DNA of 64,000 bases, from assembly GCA_013398055.1 (NCBI GenBank), contig VZRS01009527.1:3957-67956 (forward strand), written 5' to 3'. Below the pieces are notes generated by a model. It was not told the DNA's origin. It did no database searches and was given only the letters and a program-made list of their open reading frames with translations. The DNA comes from Ifrita kowaldi (taxonomy: Eukaryota > Chordata > Aves > Passeriformes > Cinclosomatidae). Both the position numbers and the translations under genes were made by a program. This document shows, piece after piece, positions 48,876 through 61,360 of the stretch; within the stretch, counting starts at the first letter, position 1, and each line of letters begins with the position of its first letter.

Positions 48876-49147
48876 ACAGAATCGCAGAATGGGTCAGGCT
48901 GGAAGGGACCACAGTGGGTCATCTGGTCCAAGGTCCCTGCTCAAGCAGGGTCATCCTAGAGCACATGGCACAGGATTGTGTCCAGGCAGTTCTTGAATAT
49001 CTCCAGTGAGGGAGGCTCCACAATCTCTCTGGCCAACCTGTTCCAGTGTGTGGTCACTCACACAATACAGAAGTTCAGGTGGAACTCCTGATGTTCAGGT
49101 GGAACTTCCTGTGCATCAGTCCCGTCCCCTTTCCTCTACTCCTATTG
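48876..49147 (-). mobile_element. Nested CR1 LINE, antisense, inserted into another CR1
   Basis: Begins ACAGAATCGCAGAATGGGTC, the reverse complement of a CR1 3' terminus with its 8-base repeats. It continues with GGCTGGAAGGGACCACAGTG, a GTCCAAGGTCCCTGCTCAAG block and AACCTGTTCCAGTGTG. A 20-base direct repeat (GTTCAGGTGGAACT type) occurs at about 49075-49110. It ends near 49147 where the host CR1 resumes, so the copy is 5'-truncated. It must be younger than the host CR1. Confidence 0.88.
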
Positions 49148-49149
49148 CT

Positions 49150-49180
49150 TGGTCTTTTCCAACCTAAATGATTCTATGAT
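49150..49180 (+). mobile_element. CR1 LINE 3' terminus, second part of the interrupted host element
   Basis: GGTCTTTTCCAACCTAAATG followed by ATTCTATGAT is the standard sense-strand end of CR1 and joins logically to the part ending at 48875. About five consensus bases between them are not found, consistent with loss at the insertion. Confidence 0.9.
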
Positions 49181-49184
49181 TTCA

Positions 49185-52100
49185 TTTGTTACATTCCTGG
49201 AAAGTTCAGAGTAGTCCATGTTTCTTGCATACTGGATTTTGTTTGTCTGTTTGTTTTTATTTCTCTCTTTTAGAAGTCTTTTTTCTATCTCTAGCCCAAC
49301 TCTGCTAACTAGGCAGCAAGATTAGGTGCCAGCTAATGAGAAGTGAGCACCAGAACTTATGACTTAGAGGGGTTGTTGATACAACTAAGAAGCATTAGAA
49401 GAAAGTGTCTGAAATGGAAAGAAAGCAGAGCGTGTCTGCCTTTGAAGGCTCCACGTCAAAGCTCCATATGACTAAACTCCTTTTAGTCTGCTGCATTTCA
49501 GCCTGAGCTTTAAAGGTTAAATAGCCTTACAGCTAAAAGAATTTGGTAGCTCTGCTATTGATTTGTGGATGCAAAAAGCCAGAAATTTGCTTATGTTTGC
49601 CTCTAAACTTGCAGCCATGTGATTATCTTTCTAGGAATGGCAGTCACAGCTTTTCTAAGAACCAAAGAAAAATGGAACAAAGATTTCATCGTTCAGCTCT
49701 CTGTACCAACATTCACATGGCTGATGCCCATGTCTATTAATACACACTATGACTTCAAAAAGTGACTTGAAACTAATAAAAATAGGGATAGTTTCCATAA
49801 AGTGGTGCTCTCTTTCTTTTTCACTGAACAGACCCCAAAATACTTTGGCTCGTGTTAGATAACATGGTGAAAGAGAAAATGCTTTTTCTTTGATCCATAA
49901 AGTTTGGACTGCAATGTAAACCAGATGGAAAAATCCCAGCAGAGAATTTTCCTTTCTTTTGACCATTGAGGGCCATCACTCCAATCACATGAGCTCAGAG
50001 AACCCTTGAACAGCTCTAGCATATTTACAAAATGAGTTGAACTGAGAATTTTATTGTTTGAATGCAGTGGCTGCATGGAAATAATTCAATGATATACCTA
50101 TCATATTGTCTAAGGAAAGACTGAATTGTATAAAAGACCTTTCACTCTAGCATGCATCTGAGGCAGAGTGACTGGTGCCAGAAAATCAGAAAACTCGTGG
50201 AATTCGTAGTTTGACATGCTTTATTTTTAGTTGTCCTAAACATTATAGGCAGCTCAGTGCTTCAGTGTCTGCTGTACTTCATAATTTTGTCTTACCCTAC
50301 TGCAAACAATTTTAATAAAATATGTATTAAATTAAACCCAGTTTTACCAAAACAGTTACAAAAGAACATAAAACAAATTGTAAACTGAAGTGGAACAATC
50401 CTGAAATACAATAAGTTTGTAACAGGCCATTTATCAGACACATATGTTCCACCTTTAGGTTTTACGTGCTGAATATATTTCATGCAGATACATATTTGCT
50501 GCAGAAAAAATACTGTTAGGGAAGAAAAAACATATTGATACGTAAAAAGGCTATGTCAATACTTTAATTACCTAATGAGCATTCTTTAAAGTGTCTCTTT
50601 TTAAGACTGGTGTACACTGGCATTTACTTTACACTTTCTTAGTACTTTGGTTGTTTAGTTACAGTTTTACTACACTGATGCTAAAATCTGTAGCAGTATT
50701 CTCACGGTCAGTTCCCCATCAACAATGGAAAGCAAAGTCTCAGATTGCTTTGGTTGTGTCCAGGATCTTCCCCTTCCACCTCATCAGACATCACCATCCT
50801 AAAGAAAGGCCCTGCTGAAGTATTTACAGAGAATGGCCCATCACAAGGCCCACAGGGAAGTTTAACAATGATAATTCTATGGAAAACTTTTATGTAAAGG
50901 GGTACAAAGCTGTTGGTGCCTGGTCTGTCTCTGCTGTAGCTGTGTTATCCATGTGGAATTTTCTGATTGAAGATTCAGCAGTAATGGCATTGGCTCCATT
51001 TCTGTGGCATGTATGGATTTCTGCTGGTCTCAGTAGTGACCGGTAAAGGGAGGTGACCTCTGTTTTAACAGATGAGTCCACCAAAGGCAGGGAGACTGTA
51101 GGCTTATGTTGCTGCACCTCCACTATTTTTAATGGATTCATTGCAGTACTGGCCTGAACCAGAGCTGGGAGAAGATTCAGGGCCAGACAGAATCCTGTGT
51201 AGTGAAAATACTTCAATCAAATGTTTTCTGTGGTGGGGCTGTTTGTTAGCAGCACATAGACTTTAGATCTTGGAGCGGTGGTCACAGGCAGGCAGATGTA
51301 TTGCATTACAGAGGCTGCCGTGCTTGGCACTTCAGGGTGGCATCTATTGTCTGTGCAGGAAGGAAAAAACCTTTGCTTTGATAAAGCTTTCTGATTCCAG
51401 CTGTGCAGAAAGCTTGTTCACCTGGGTTGACTGCTGCATGCTTGGGTGTTAAACTTGCCAGTGCAGGGAGAGCTGCATTCCCACATACAAGCACATTAGC
51501 TAACTCATCTGCCTTCAAAGAGATCTTGGCATTTATTTTGGAGACACGTTTGATTATGTGAATATAGGTGTTCTTAATGCTGCAGTTCTTAGCTCTTCAA
51601 AATTCTCATTAGTGTGTGGATTGCAGAATTTGACCTTTTTCATTAAGAAATGAAAATTTTCCTGCCTAGATCCTAATAGATATTTAAGAAATCAGTCTGC
51701 ATCTCAGTGGAGCCTGTTCCATTTAAGTAAATGCAAATGACCCTCTAGCAGGTGGCTTAGTGATCCAGTGCAGCCAATATTTGCATACCTATTCTGGGCT
51801 ATGTTACTGCATCGTGACTGCTCTTGTCCTTGCGAGCAAGTTGGAGTTTTAAAGACGCTGCACAGAAATGCAAAATTTTTTTCTTAAATTGTGCCAGCTG
51901 ACTGGTTTATTAGCTTCAACAAACACTTTAGCAACTTGTTCAGTTCTTTGGAACCCAAAAATTTGAGACTGAAATTGAGAGTTTTTCCAGAGAAAGCCAT
52001 GGATAAAGCTTAAAGCTTCAAAATGAACTTTAGGCCTGTATTTGTTATTAAATTGATGAGTGATATCCCAACCCACTGGAAGAGAAGGCAACTGCACTGT

Positions 52101-52366
52101 GTCTAGTTTTATGAAAAGTGTATGTTCTTACATCTGCTTGGTGAGACAAACTTAGTTTTGAACAATAAGAAAATATTCAGAATAAGAATAATTTCAATGT
52201 CAGTCACTGTTTCTGCAACTGTTACCATAAGGCTTAATTAAAAATTGGGAACTGCTTTGCCCAAGTGTTTAAATAAAAAAAATGTTAAGACTTCCAGTAT
52301 TTTTTTCTGTGCTGGGATTATACAGAATCTCAGCTTGTTGGTTTATTTTTCTCTTGCAAAATCCAG
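49185..52366. other. Noncoding stretch, nothing recognised
   Basis: AT-rich sequence with short chance frames only. Confidence 0.5.
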
Positions 52367-52463
52367 ATATTGCCAGGTTTGCTGTGAAGAAAATAAAGTA
52401 GCAGTTCAACTGGGCCAACAGAACAACTTCAGCCATTGCAACTGGACTGCCAAAGAAGGCAAA
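52367..52463 (+). other. Exon-like segment with Cys-rich open frame (unrecognised)
   Basis: A pyrimidine-rich tract and CAAAATCCAG (AG at 52365-52366) precede a frame reading RYCQVCCEENKVAVQLGQQ and then NNFSHCNWTAKEGK, ending at a donor-like GTGAGG (52464). The frame stays open beyond the donor to 52592. Codon choice looks natural for a vertebrate gene, and the Cys spacing and the NWT sequon are secreted-protein-like. I know no family with this pattern and see no partner exons, so chance is quite possible. Confidence 0.2.
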
Positions 52464-53908
52464 GTGAGGAGGCAGGCGTGCAGCGTGAAAAAAACATGTA
52501 AAGTTTCTCATACTCTCTCACTTTTTTTTCTAAAAATGTTTCTTTTGTTCTGTTTTTCCCCCATTCTTACTGTTCAGACCTGCTTAATTTAAACACTGCT
52601 GCAGACCAGGTTTGGTACTCAACAGGGTTATGAAGTCATGATCAGACAGTGGTTTTGAGGTTTGTCAAAAAGCTTTTGGTGACTTTTCAGATTATAAAGC
52701 TGTAGTCCATTGCAGTCCATTGGAGACTGAGGTTTTTGCCAAAGTCCCAGACTATATTGCAACTCAACACAAGGAGGCTTGAGATCAGTCTCCACATCTT
52801 TTCTACTTTCTAGCAACACTAAGTTTCTAAACTGCAGGGCAGTTCTTACCCTTCCCACTGCTGCCATTTCTGGGTTCCAAATTTAGTGGATGATTATGAA
52901 GGAACAGGATAATGAGGAGTAGTGATCACTGCAAGCTGCTGTCCATGGCATTACAGTTTGCCCACTTGTTCAGGCAAGGATAAAGGCATTAGAGTACTGC
53001 AGAGAGGCATGGATTTTCCATCTGTCATCAAATCATCTCACAGTTTTGGGAAAGTCACTCCTCTCTCTGCCCTGCCCTCTTATTGCTTACAAAGTGGAAA
53101 TGCTGGGCTCCATTTTCCTTTGGGCGTGCATTGAAAACCACAGAATTTGGTTTCTGAGTGAGTGTCCTGAATGAACAGATTTTCTGCTTTGCCTTGTGTC
53201 ATGTGATGGTCTTAAATAGTTCTGCTGACTAAGAAAAAAATGAAAAGAAGAGAGAAAGGTAAAGGTAGGTCATCCTTCACAGCAGCCTTCTCCACTGGAG
53301 TGTCTGCTCTCCAAGGTCTATCTCCAGCACACTACAACTACCCATAAAAAAGATCCTGTCAGTGTAATTTGAAAATCTTCTTTGGAAACAACTGTAATAT
53401 ATGATGTTTATATGTGGGTAGCCCTAACCAGTCTCAGAATATTTTTATACTCTCAAAGTGGGCGTGCTTTTGCCTAGTTATAATGTATTTATGTGAAGGA
53501 TTTGTCATCCAGGGTGATTTGTTTGTGAAATGAGTATCTTCCAAGTCATTATTGAAATTATGGTCCTTTGCCATAAAGAATTTCTGCTGTCCTTTTCCTC
53601 CCTGGCCCATCCCCTGCTGAAACTTGAGTTTGACCTGTTCACCACCACTGAGATGATCTGTAAGACCCGTGTCAAGGAGAGGATATGCAAGTGGTTTAAG
53701 TATTTTATAAAGCAGCTCAATTTCTTTAGCAATTTCTAATAGAGTAGGTTAGGCAAAACCAGTGTGTAGAATAATTTTAGCAATTAAGGTAGTAAAGTTC
53801 AAAGGTAGGTTTCCAAAAGTGGTGGGAAGGTGGGCTTAGGCTATGGTTCTGTTGAAGAATTCTTCCTTGTATTAAAGTCTTAGAAGAAATAGAGGTGGAT
53901 TTGGGGAA

Positions 53909-53928
53909 TCTCTTTTTCTCTTCTCTCT

Positions 53929-53962
<34 letters not shown>
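53909..53962. repeat. CT-rich tract merging into a 31-base poly-T run
   Basis: CTCTTCTCTCTCT-type sequence followed by 31 T (53932-53962). Read on the minus strand it is a 31-A tail, which could be a retroposition remnant, but the adjacent sequence (53963-54300) is not a recognisable retrogene or SINE. Confidence 0.9.
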
Positions 53963-53963
<1 letters not shown>

Positions 53964-56900
53964 TGTTTTGCTGCAGTTTAAACAGGGAGAAAATACTTAT
54001 GTCACCAGTACTTTCAATACATTGGCCATAGTGCTAAATAACATATTTTTCATATTTCACCGGGTCTCTTCTGCTGCATACATGACCTTTTTTATTCTTT
54101 AAGCAACCACAAATAGAGAGCTTTTATGTTTGTTATATTCTTTGGTTCCCAGATTCCCATGTAAGTTTGTAGAGCTTTCAAAAAAAACAGTTCACTGCTC
54201 AGGCATTCAGTGTATTTGATACCTGCTTCAGTTTCCCTGTCTTCTTTTCTCCTTTCACAGGTTGGAAGTCGGCTCTTGCTCCACACCCCTCCATTTTTTT
54301 TCTTTATTTTTCTTTTCTTTTTTCAACCCTAATGTGCATTTTATGACTTTGTCCTTTCTTTTGGCAAGTTAGCAGTAACTGGATTTTGAAACACTCTTGC
54401 TTGAGTGTTAATTGTCCTCCACAAATTAGCCAAGGTCACTGGCTTTTGAATCAATGCAATCTGCAGAAACAAGGACAGAGCCAGGAGTAAAAATTAAAGC
54501 AAAATATTCTCTTGGCATGATAATTGTCTAATACATAAGCAGGTGTAATATTTCTAGTGTACGTCAGTGGTGTGGCCTATTAGATATTGATTCAAGTGGA
54601 GGCTTAAAATGTGTAAAGATTTGAATATTCCTTGGAAAACTCACATTTTCCTTTGTTGTTCAAATACCTGCATCTCAAACGTATCTTGGTTTATCATATT
54701 GCTTGTTTGTAGCATAACTGCAAGATAAAGGCCAAGTCTTTGAGCTAGATTGTAGTGCTTTTGGTACTGGTCAAAAAATCTTCTTGCTTCAAAAACTTTA
54801 AAATCTATTATCTTTAAAAGTAGTATAATGAATTATTGTTTGGTTTGGGGTTTTCTTTTCAATAAATTATAGTGCAAATGTTGAATAAACAACAGAAGTG
54901 CACCTGTAGTGAGTGCTGGCAGGCAAGAAAATCACATATGACAGGATGTTCCAGCCTTTCTGTATAAGGCTGCCACTCCTAGCAGATCATTTGAAGTCAA
55001 TGCAACTCACAAGTACAGATCTGCTTATCTGGGTGCTAAACAGCACACTTTTCTCAGCAGATCTCTTCCTCATAAAAAGTATCCTAGCTTTGAAAACAAA
55101 TTTTTTGGAATAACATTTTAGCTGAGTATTTTTTAAAGTGTTTGGATTATGTTAGAAAATAGCTGAAACTGCATAGTTTTTTCTATATATAGTAAGAGTT
55201 ATTGGAATTTTGAAGTGTGAGTAAACAGGAGAATTTATCCTAAGAAAGTTACAAAAAGCTGAAGAAAAGGAAATTTCAAATCAATGTCTTAGCTCAGTCG
55301 CAGCCACAGAGAAAGCAGATAAGCAGATACTATGTAAAAGCTAGTATAAAATTCAATTAAATGGAATACATGTGAACATGTGTGTTCATTAAGTGGATAT
55401 TTATACACATTTATGATGTTGTTCTTGTACATGCTTTAGTGATTCAAGTATGTAACTGAAAGCTGTGTCTAAGCCTTTCAAAGGTTTAAGTGACTTAGAT
55501 CTTGTTTTCAGCAATAATATTGGCACTCATGAGCCTTATTTCCTTGAAAGTTAGTGGAGCCACATAGTCCCAGGTCTCTGAAGCTTTGACATTTACAATG
55601 GGAATTTTTATTTGTGCTCATCTATATGCAATTTCAAAATGAATAAGTTATAAAAATGAATATAGTTGAAGCAGCAGCACTAAGAATGTCTTTCATCCAA
55701 GCATTTTTTTCTGCCTTGCTGCCTCCTCCAGGTATCAGTGGCACAAAGCAACTTGAATACAGAAGAGATGAGGAGGGTTCATCTCTAGGGTTCATCCCTT
55801 AAGCTGGTGGCAGATTGGATGCTGGCAGCCACAGACCTGGAATCTGGTGGACATGCTGTAGTTGTGCAATGGTGGTACCTTTGCTGGCACACTTTGTCCT
55901 TTATCAGGTCAAAGGGATTCAGGCAGTGTCATGGAGGGACTGAGAGCCAGAGATGGTTTGTTTCTGCTCCAGTGGCTTCACTGAGAGCTCCTCAAAGAAC
56001 AAGTCTGTGGAAGAGGGATGCCTGATGCTTTCTATTTCTTTTCCAACTGCACTATTCCCTGCTTGGAGTTTCCATTTACTTCCACTGAATAGGTATGAAG
56101 GGTCTATCCCACACTTGACTTCTGTGAGAAATGTTAGAGACATGGTTTAGAAAATATGAGTACTGAGTTCCTTAACAGATCATCCCCTAATAACCAAGTT
56201 CATTTGGGTAAAATAGCATGGAAACCCTGCTCAGGAATATCTAGTACTGCACGACTTGCTCTGCAAAGTGCACCCAGTCAGTGGCAATAGGCTTTTTGTG
56301 GGAGGGGAGCCAGGCCTGGGAGGCCATGCTAAAGGCCAATCCCCTGGAGGAGCCAGTCACAAATATTCCCACTGTGTGAAAGGCCTGTGGCCCCACAGTG
56401 CACCAGGGCAGACCAGGGCTCAGTTGGCATGAATGAAGTTTAAAAAACCAGCATGTTGTGCCCACAGCACAGCTGAGAGGATTACTGTAATGTGCCTCCT
56501 CCCCACCCAGTTCTACAGGCAGTGTTGTGGCAGTGACACGGGTTAGATGGCTCAAGCACACATCTGTCTGCCTGGTGACTTGGGAGTACAGGGCTGCTCT
56601 CACTGCAGCACTGATCATTACATCAGTCCAAATGAGATTTTGGCTCAGTGCATGCCACATGCTCTCTCTCCCGTAGAGCATAAGAAGCCCACCCAATCCC
56701 TTCCCAACAGTACCAGACTTGCCTGTGTGATGTGTTCAGCAGGAGCTTGATCTGCCCCCAGCTACACTCTGGTTTAGCCACAGTGTAACTGAGAACTGAT
56801 CAAACCCAACTGTGCATGCAGGAGGGACAGGCATTGCTACCTTGCTCACCAAGTCCATATCAACTGATTAAAAAAAAAACTATCTACGTGGTGCCATCAC

Positions 56901-58086
56901 ACAGCCTTCTAACTTCACTGTTGTCTTTCTGCCAAATTGCAACTTCCTGTACTGAACCTTCACAACCACCTCAAGAGTTGGTGGGGAAACCTGCCTTTGT
57001 CACTAATTTTTGTTAAGGAAAGCATCTGAACCTGGATATTTCCTGATCAACTTCAGTCAGAGAAAGAGCATGGAAGATTTTTGATCTTGAAAGCTGAAGG
57101 TCTGACAAAGTTGCAAGCAACTGGAAAGAGTGGATAGGATGGAAAATATTAGCCTGGGGTAACAATGGATGGAGCAGTAGCAAGACCTATAATTATGATT
57201 GTAAGTGATGAAACAGAAAGGAAAACTACATTCCAAGGGATTTAAGAGGATTTTTTTTTTTTAACCTGGGCTAGATTGTCCCCTTCCATGTTAAAACCCA
57301 CAGGAGGGGATTTCTGCTTGGAAACTGCTACACGCTGATCTGCAGACCTGTCCCAGACTCACCCCTGAGGCAGAATCTCTTTTTCTGCTCTCCAGAGGGG
57401 GCAGATTTTCCATTCCATGTAGGCACACAGATGCCTCAGCTATCTTGTTTCAGGCCCTGGCCTAAAGATCTTTCTTACCCCTCACCTTACCCCTACCCCC
57501 AGTTAGCCTATTTTCTTTGGAAACACCCTTGTAGCTGTCTTGGTTTGTTGGGAGCAGTCTCTGGAATGGAAAAGGGAGAGATGGAAACTATGCAGCCTTT
57601 GGCCCCTGACTGCACAGGTTATACAGAGAGGGAAAGGAACAGCAGAGATGGGTAAAAGTCAGATTTGGCTGGAAGGGAAGGATCTGCACAGAGTGAAGAA
57701 TGCTAGTACCTGGCTGCTGGCTTGCTGTTTTCTTAAAATATTGTAACTGCCCTTCTGAGTTTGCTAAAAAAAAGTGAATAAAACAGCACTGTGCTATATT
57801 AACATTTTTTATGGTATAATATTTTTAATATAACTTTTGGCAGCATCTGCTGAGAAGCAGAGATTTTCTCTGAAATGTGGGACCTCAGTAGAAAGTCTGT
57901 TTGTCCCAAAGTGGCATGTTGTTTCTTGACCTTTCACAGATGTTTCATGAATTTGTCATCCTGAGCTACAGAATTGCTTTTGTTAGGATGTAGAAAGAGC
58001 TCTGTACTTGCAGAGTTGTTGGTGACATGACTCATGGTCCCACTGAATAGACTTGGACTAGTGCAATAGCTGGATAGAGGGAGGGA

Positions 58087-58103
58087 TTTTTTTTTTTTTT
58101 TTT
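58087..58103. repeat. Poly-T run (17 T)
   Basis: A simple homopolymer with no identifiable retroposed sequence beside it. Confidence 0.9.
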
Positions 58104-61029
58104 GTAGTCTGTTGTGGTAACAAAAGAGAGAAGTTGCACTACCTTTTGCTTTATCCCCCTCCAGCCAGTGGTAAAAGTCCTAAATAAATTCATAAGAAAA
58201 ATGAGTGATGATCTGTAGGAAGGATTTATTACTTTACCAGTTACTTGAATTTCTCCCTTAAGATTGCGCAAAGGGCAATTGGAGGTGTTTTCCTCATTCA
58301 TAAAGCAGGGTGTAGGCAAAACCAGGTAACGAAGAGCAAAGCTCAAAACAAATTACGACACAGTGAAAGAATCTGCCTTCAGTCACGAGGGGAGCCCTTA
58401 TAAAATCATCCAGTTTATCAAGAAAGCATAGTCTGGGATTTATTATCTAACAAATGTTTATTGTTTTTAATATCCAGTGAGTGTTTTTCAGATTCACGTC
58501 CTAGAAAATGAGGCAAACATTCCTTCAAGCACTTGCTGGAACTGTCTGTGGACATTACGGAGCCACCACGTCCTATCCTCTCCTGAATGACAGCAGGCAC
58601 CTTTAAGACAGCCAGCTGAGGTGCTTAGTGCCTCCATTGGCTGTCCAGCTCGCAGGACACAAAGAAAGAGCAGGTCAAGCCACTCTTCTGGATTGCAGAA
58701 ACCTAGTTGAGGACAGAGAGCAGAGTACAAGACTGGAGGGTGGAGGGACATCTTTGGACCAAATTTAACTCTGTTCCTGAAGGCCACTGCAGATGCAGTG
58801 ACAGTACAGCAAGGCAGAGACAAGGTTCCCCCCCCAAAAAAGTTACCCCGTCCTTGCTGTGACAGACACAACTACAGTCCTAGCTGGGGTCAAGGCAGCT
58901 CTGATGCTGACAGCTCTCACCACCTTCCCAGCTGCATCCTTTTATAGCACCTCTGTGTCCCTGTGGGCTCCCTCTTTTCTCTCAGCCTGCATTTGGGTGA
59001 GGGATGAGGATATGGCAGTGTTTGCACCCCCAGAATGAATGGTAGGCCTACAGCAACAGGCCTAAGAAGTCTTCCTGTAGCTGCCCTGCATTTTTGTTGG
59101 CTTGAGCTAGGAAGGTGTTTTAACTAGATGATGCTCCCAAAAAGAAGAAACAGGTCCTCTTTTGCATATAACTGAGAGAAGTGAATTATCCTGGAGTTGA
59201 CGGACTCTAAGTGGGGGCAATGCTCCCTGAGGACCCCTGCAGTGGTGATGCACATGGCGGGAGGTGCTTGGCTCGGCCCTCACAGTTCTGGCCAAGTTTG
59301 CAGGATTGTCATCAGAAGTTGTGCCTGCTGCCAGGACAGGCAACCTCAGATGCAGCCTGTACAAGTCCTCAGGGAGGCTCTTAGCCTCCCGCCCCATGGT
59401 GTCTTTTTCAGAGAGACATTTCTCAGGGCTGCCCTGCTCTCAGTTCCTAGGAAGACAGAAAGAAAAGCAGTGAGACAGTGGTGTGAAATCAAATGAGAAT
59501 GAGAAGTGATGTTTGTAATTATGGGGGAAAACCTCTAAAAGTCTGGATTACAACATATAAATCCTGTCACTTACATCCTTCTTTTTTATTAATGCAACTT
59601 CCAAGTTAATTCATAAAAATTCAACACTCAATAAACAACCAGTGCAGCAGAGCAGGAACGGAGCTTCAAAACAACAAGTGTGTTATAAATATTCCACTAC
59701 TCCCAGAAGCAGGAGTGAGGGGAAGTGGCTGTTCCACAAGGAGAGTGGCAGGGACCACAGCACAGCTATGAGCATGGAGGGTCTGCTCTGGGGTGTTCCA
59801 GAACACACCCTCTCCATGGCACCTTGGAGACATACCAGGTGTTGCTCTTGATATTTGCTTGCAAATACCAGATAGAAAGGCTGGCCTGCAAGAGTGCGTT
59901 TTCCTCACTTGCTCCATTGCTCAGTGTCAGGACTTGCCCAGGGCATCTCTGTGTGTCACAGAGAGGAGATAGTGGGGTGACACAGGTGTGCAAGACAAGT
60001 GGTGTCACTGCAGGAATGCGCTGAAGGGGTCACTGGCCCCTCCCAGGAAACCTGTGCCTGGTTACCTGCTCAAGGATGGCCAATACACCAATTCATATGG
60101 ATGTTACAGACATTCATCACCTCTACTGCCGTTTGCTGCCCCAGGCACTAGCTCAGCTCCTCACTGCCAGAATTAAGGGTGGCCTACAAAGCTCTCTGTC
60201 TCCACAGCCACTAACAATGATCCACCAATTTTCAACTGCCCAAAATTTATGTGGTATGGATGGTTGCCTGTTGGTTGTCTTTGGCAGCAAAGCACATTGT
60301 GTATTTTACAGTTAATTTACAGTCTCCAAGGTAACTAATGCCGATTTATGTCCTGCCACTGTGAAATCCTAGTCTTCTGGTGTCAAAATGGCAGGCCTGC
60401 TCCCAGCATGCTAATAGGATCAGACGTAAACACAGTCAACTTGCCACAATGCACGTCTCTCACTTGCCTCTACAATATCCCTACAGGGCAAGAAATAAAG
60501 TCTATTCATAGCCTGCCCCTAAAACCTTTTAAAGCCTTCCTAACAGAGGCAATGTGGCAAGAAAAGCAATGGGTGTAGGAACAGCATCAACAGCTGTCAG
60601 AGTCTGAGTTGTAGAGTCCAACTTCTCCAATATCACTAGTCAGCAGAAATCAGAGGTGTCAAGCCTGGTAGCCTTTTGGGACAGAGGCTTCTTGAGGGAA
60701 GGATCGACCCTATTCACCCCTGCTGCCCATAAGGACTCCTCACTCTGTTCTTGGAGCCACTTGTGAAGAGCTACACCAGATGACCCAGGCTTCCAGTCTG
60801 GGCAACTTGTGTGTGTGTGTGGGGGTGTCTCTGGGACCATTTTTAGTTGCTTTGCTACTTTCCCAATACAGCAAAGCCATGAGCCTTCAGGCAGCATTGT
60901 GCTTGGAGGAATTTTCAATCCAGCCCAGCTAATATAAATCTCTGGGCTTTCCCCCTGGCAGTATTGCTGTGTGAATAGATGGTTAATAAAACAGAAGAAC
61001 ATCAAACAAGTCATAGAAACTGCCATGGT

Positions 61030-61360
61030 AGGTCAGATGAAAGTCTTTCTGTTGTAAGCAAAGCAAAGATAGCGAGAGGCGTTTCTCGGGTATGTGCTCC
61101 CAGCTTCCTGGCCACCAGCTGCTCAGGGACGTTCTGTTCCATCACACTCCAGTCTGCACCTCCTGGCACTGCTTTGGTTGCACATAACATTGTCATTACA
61201 GCGACTCCTGGGACTGCAAGAATGGATGGACGCTTTGCTGTGTTTATCAGCAGAAAGACAGTTGAAGGCAGTTTTGTTTGTGAGCTTGGCATGCAGGTTT
61301 TATTCCCTGCAACAGGGAAAAGATGGGAACAGTCAGAGTTTAGCAGAAAAGTAGAATAGT
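61030..61360. other. CpG-retaining block open in several frames (unrecognised)
   Basis: Compared with its surroundings, this block keeps more CpG (AGCGAGAGGCG, CTCGGG, GACGTT, GCGACT, GGACGC). It is open on the plus strand for 126 codons (60979-61359), on the minus strand for 93 codons (61292-61011), and in another plus frame for 86 codons. The minus frame uses common vertebrate codons and contains ILAVPGVAVMTM and VPEQLVARKLGAHTRE. I cannot assign either strand to a protein family. It might be an old processed copy, an unannotated exon or only favourable composition. Confidence 0.2.

Larger units (their letters stand above)
52593..61029. other. Noncoding stretch, nothing recognised beyond homopolymers
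   Basis: Contains a pyrimidine/poly-T tract (53909-53962) and a second T-run (58087-58103). Sequence at 56230-56700 and 58600-60100 is GC-richer and open in several frames on both strands without any recognisable product. Confidence 0.5.

Noticed and set aside
60809..60825. (GT)n run as a notable microsatellite
   Set aside because: Only about seven units; ordinary.
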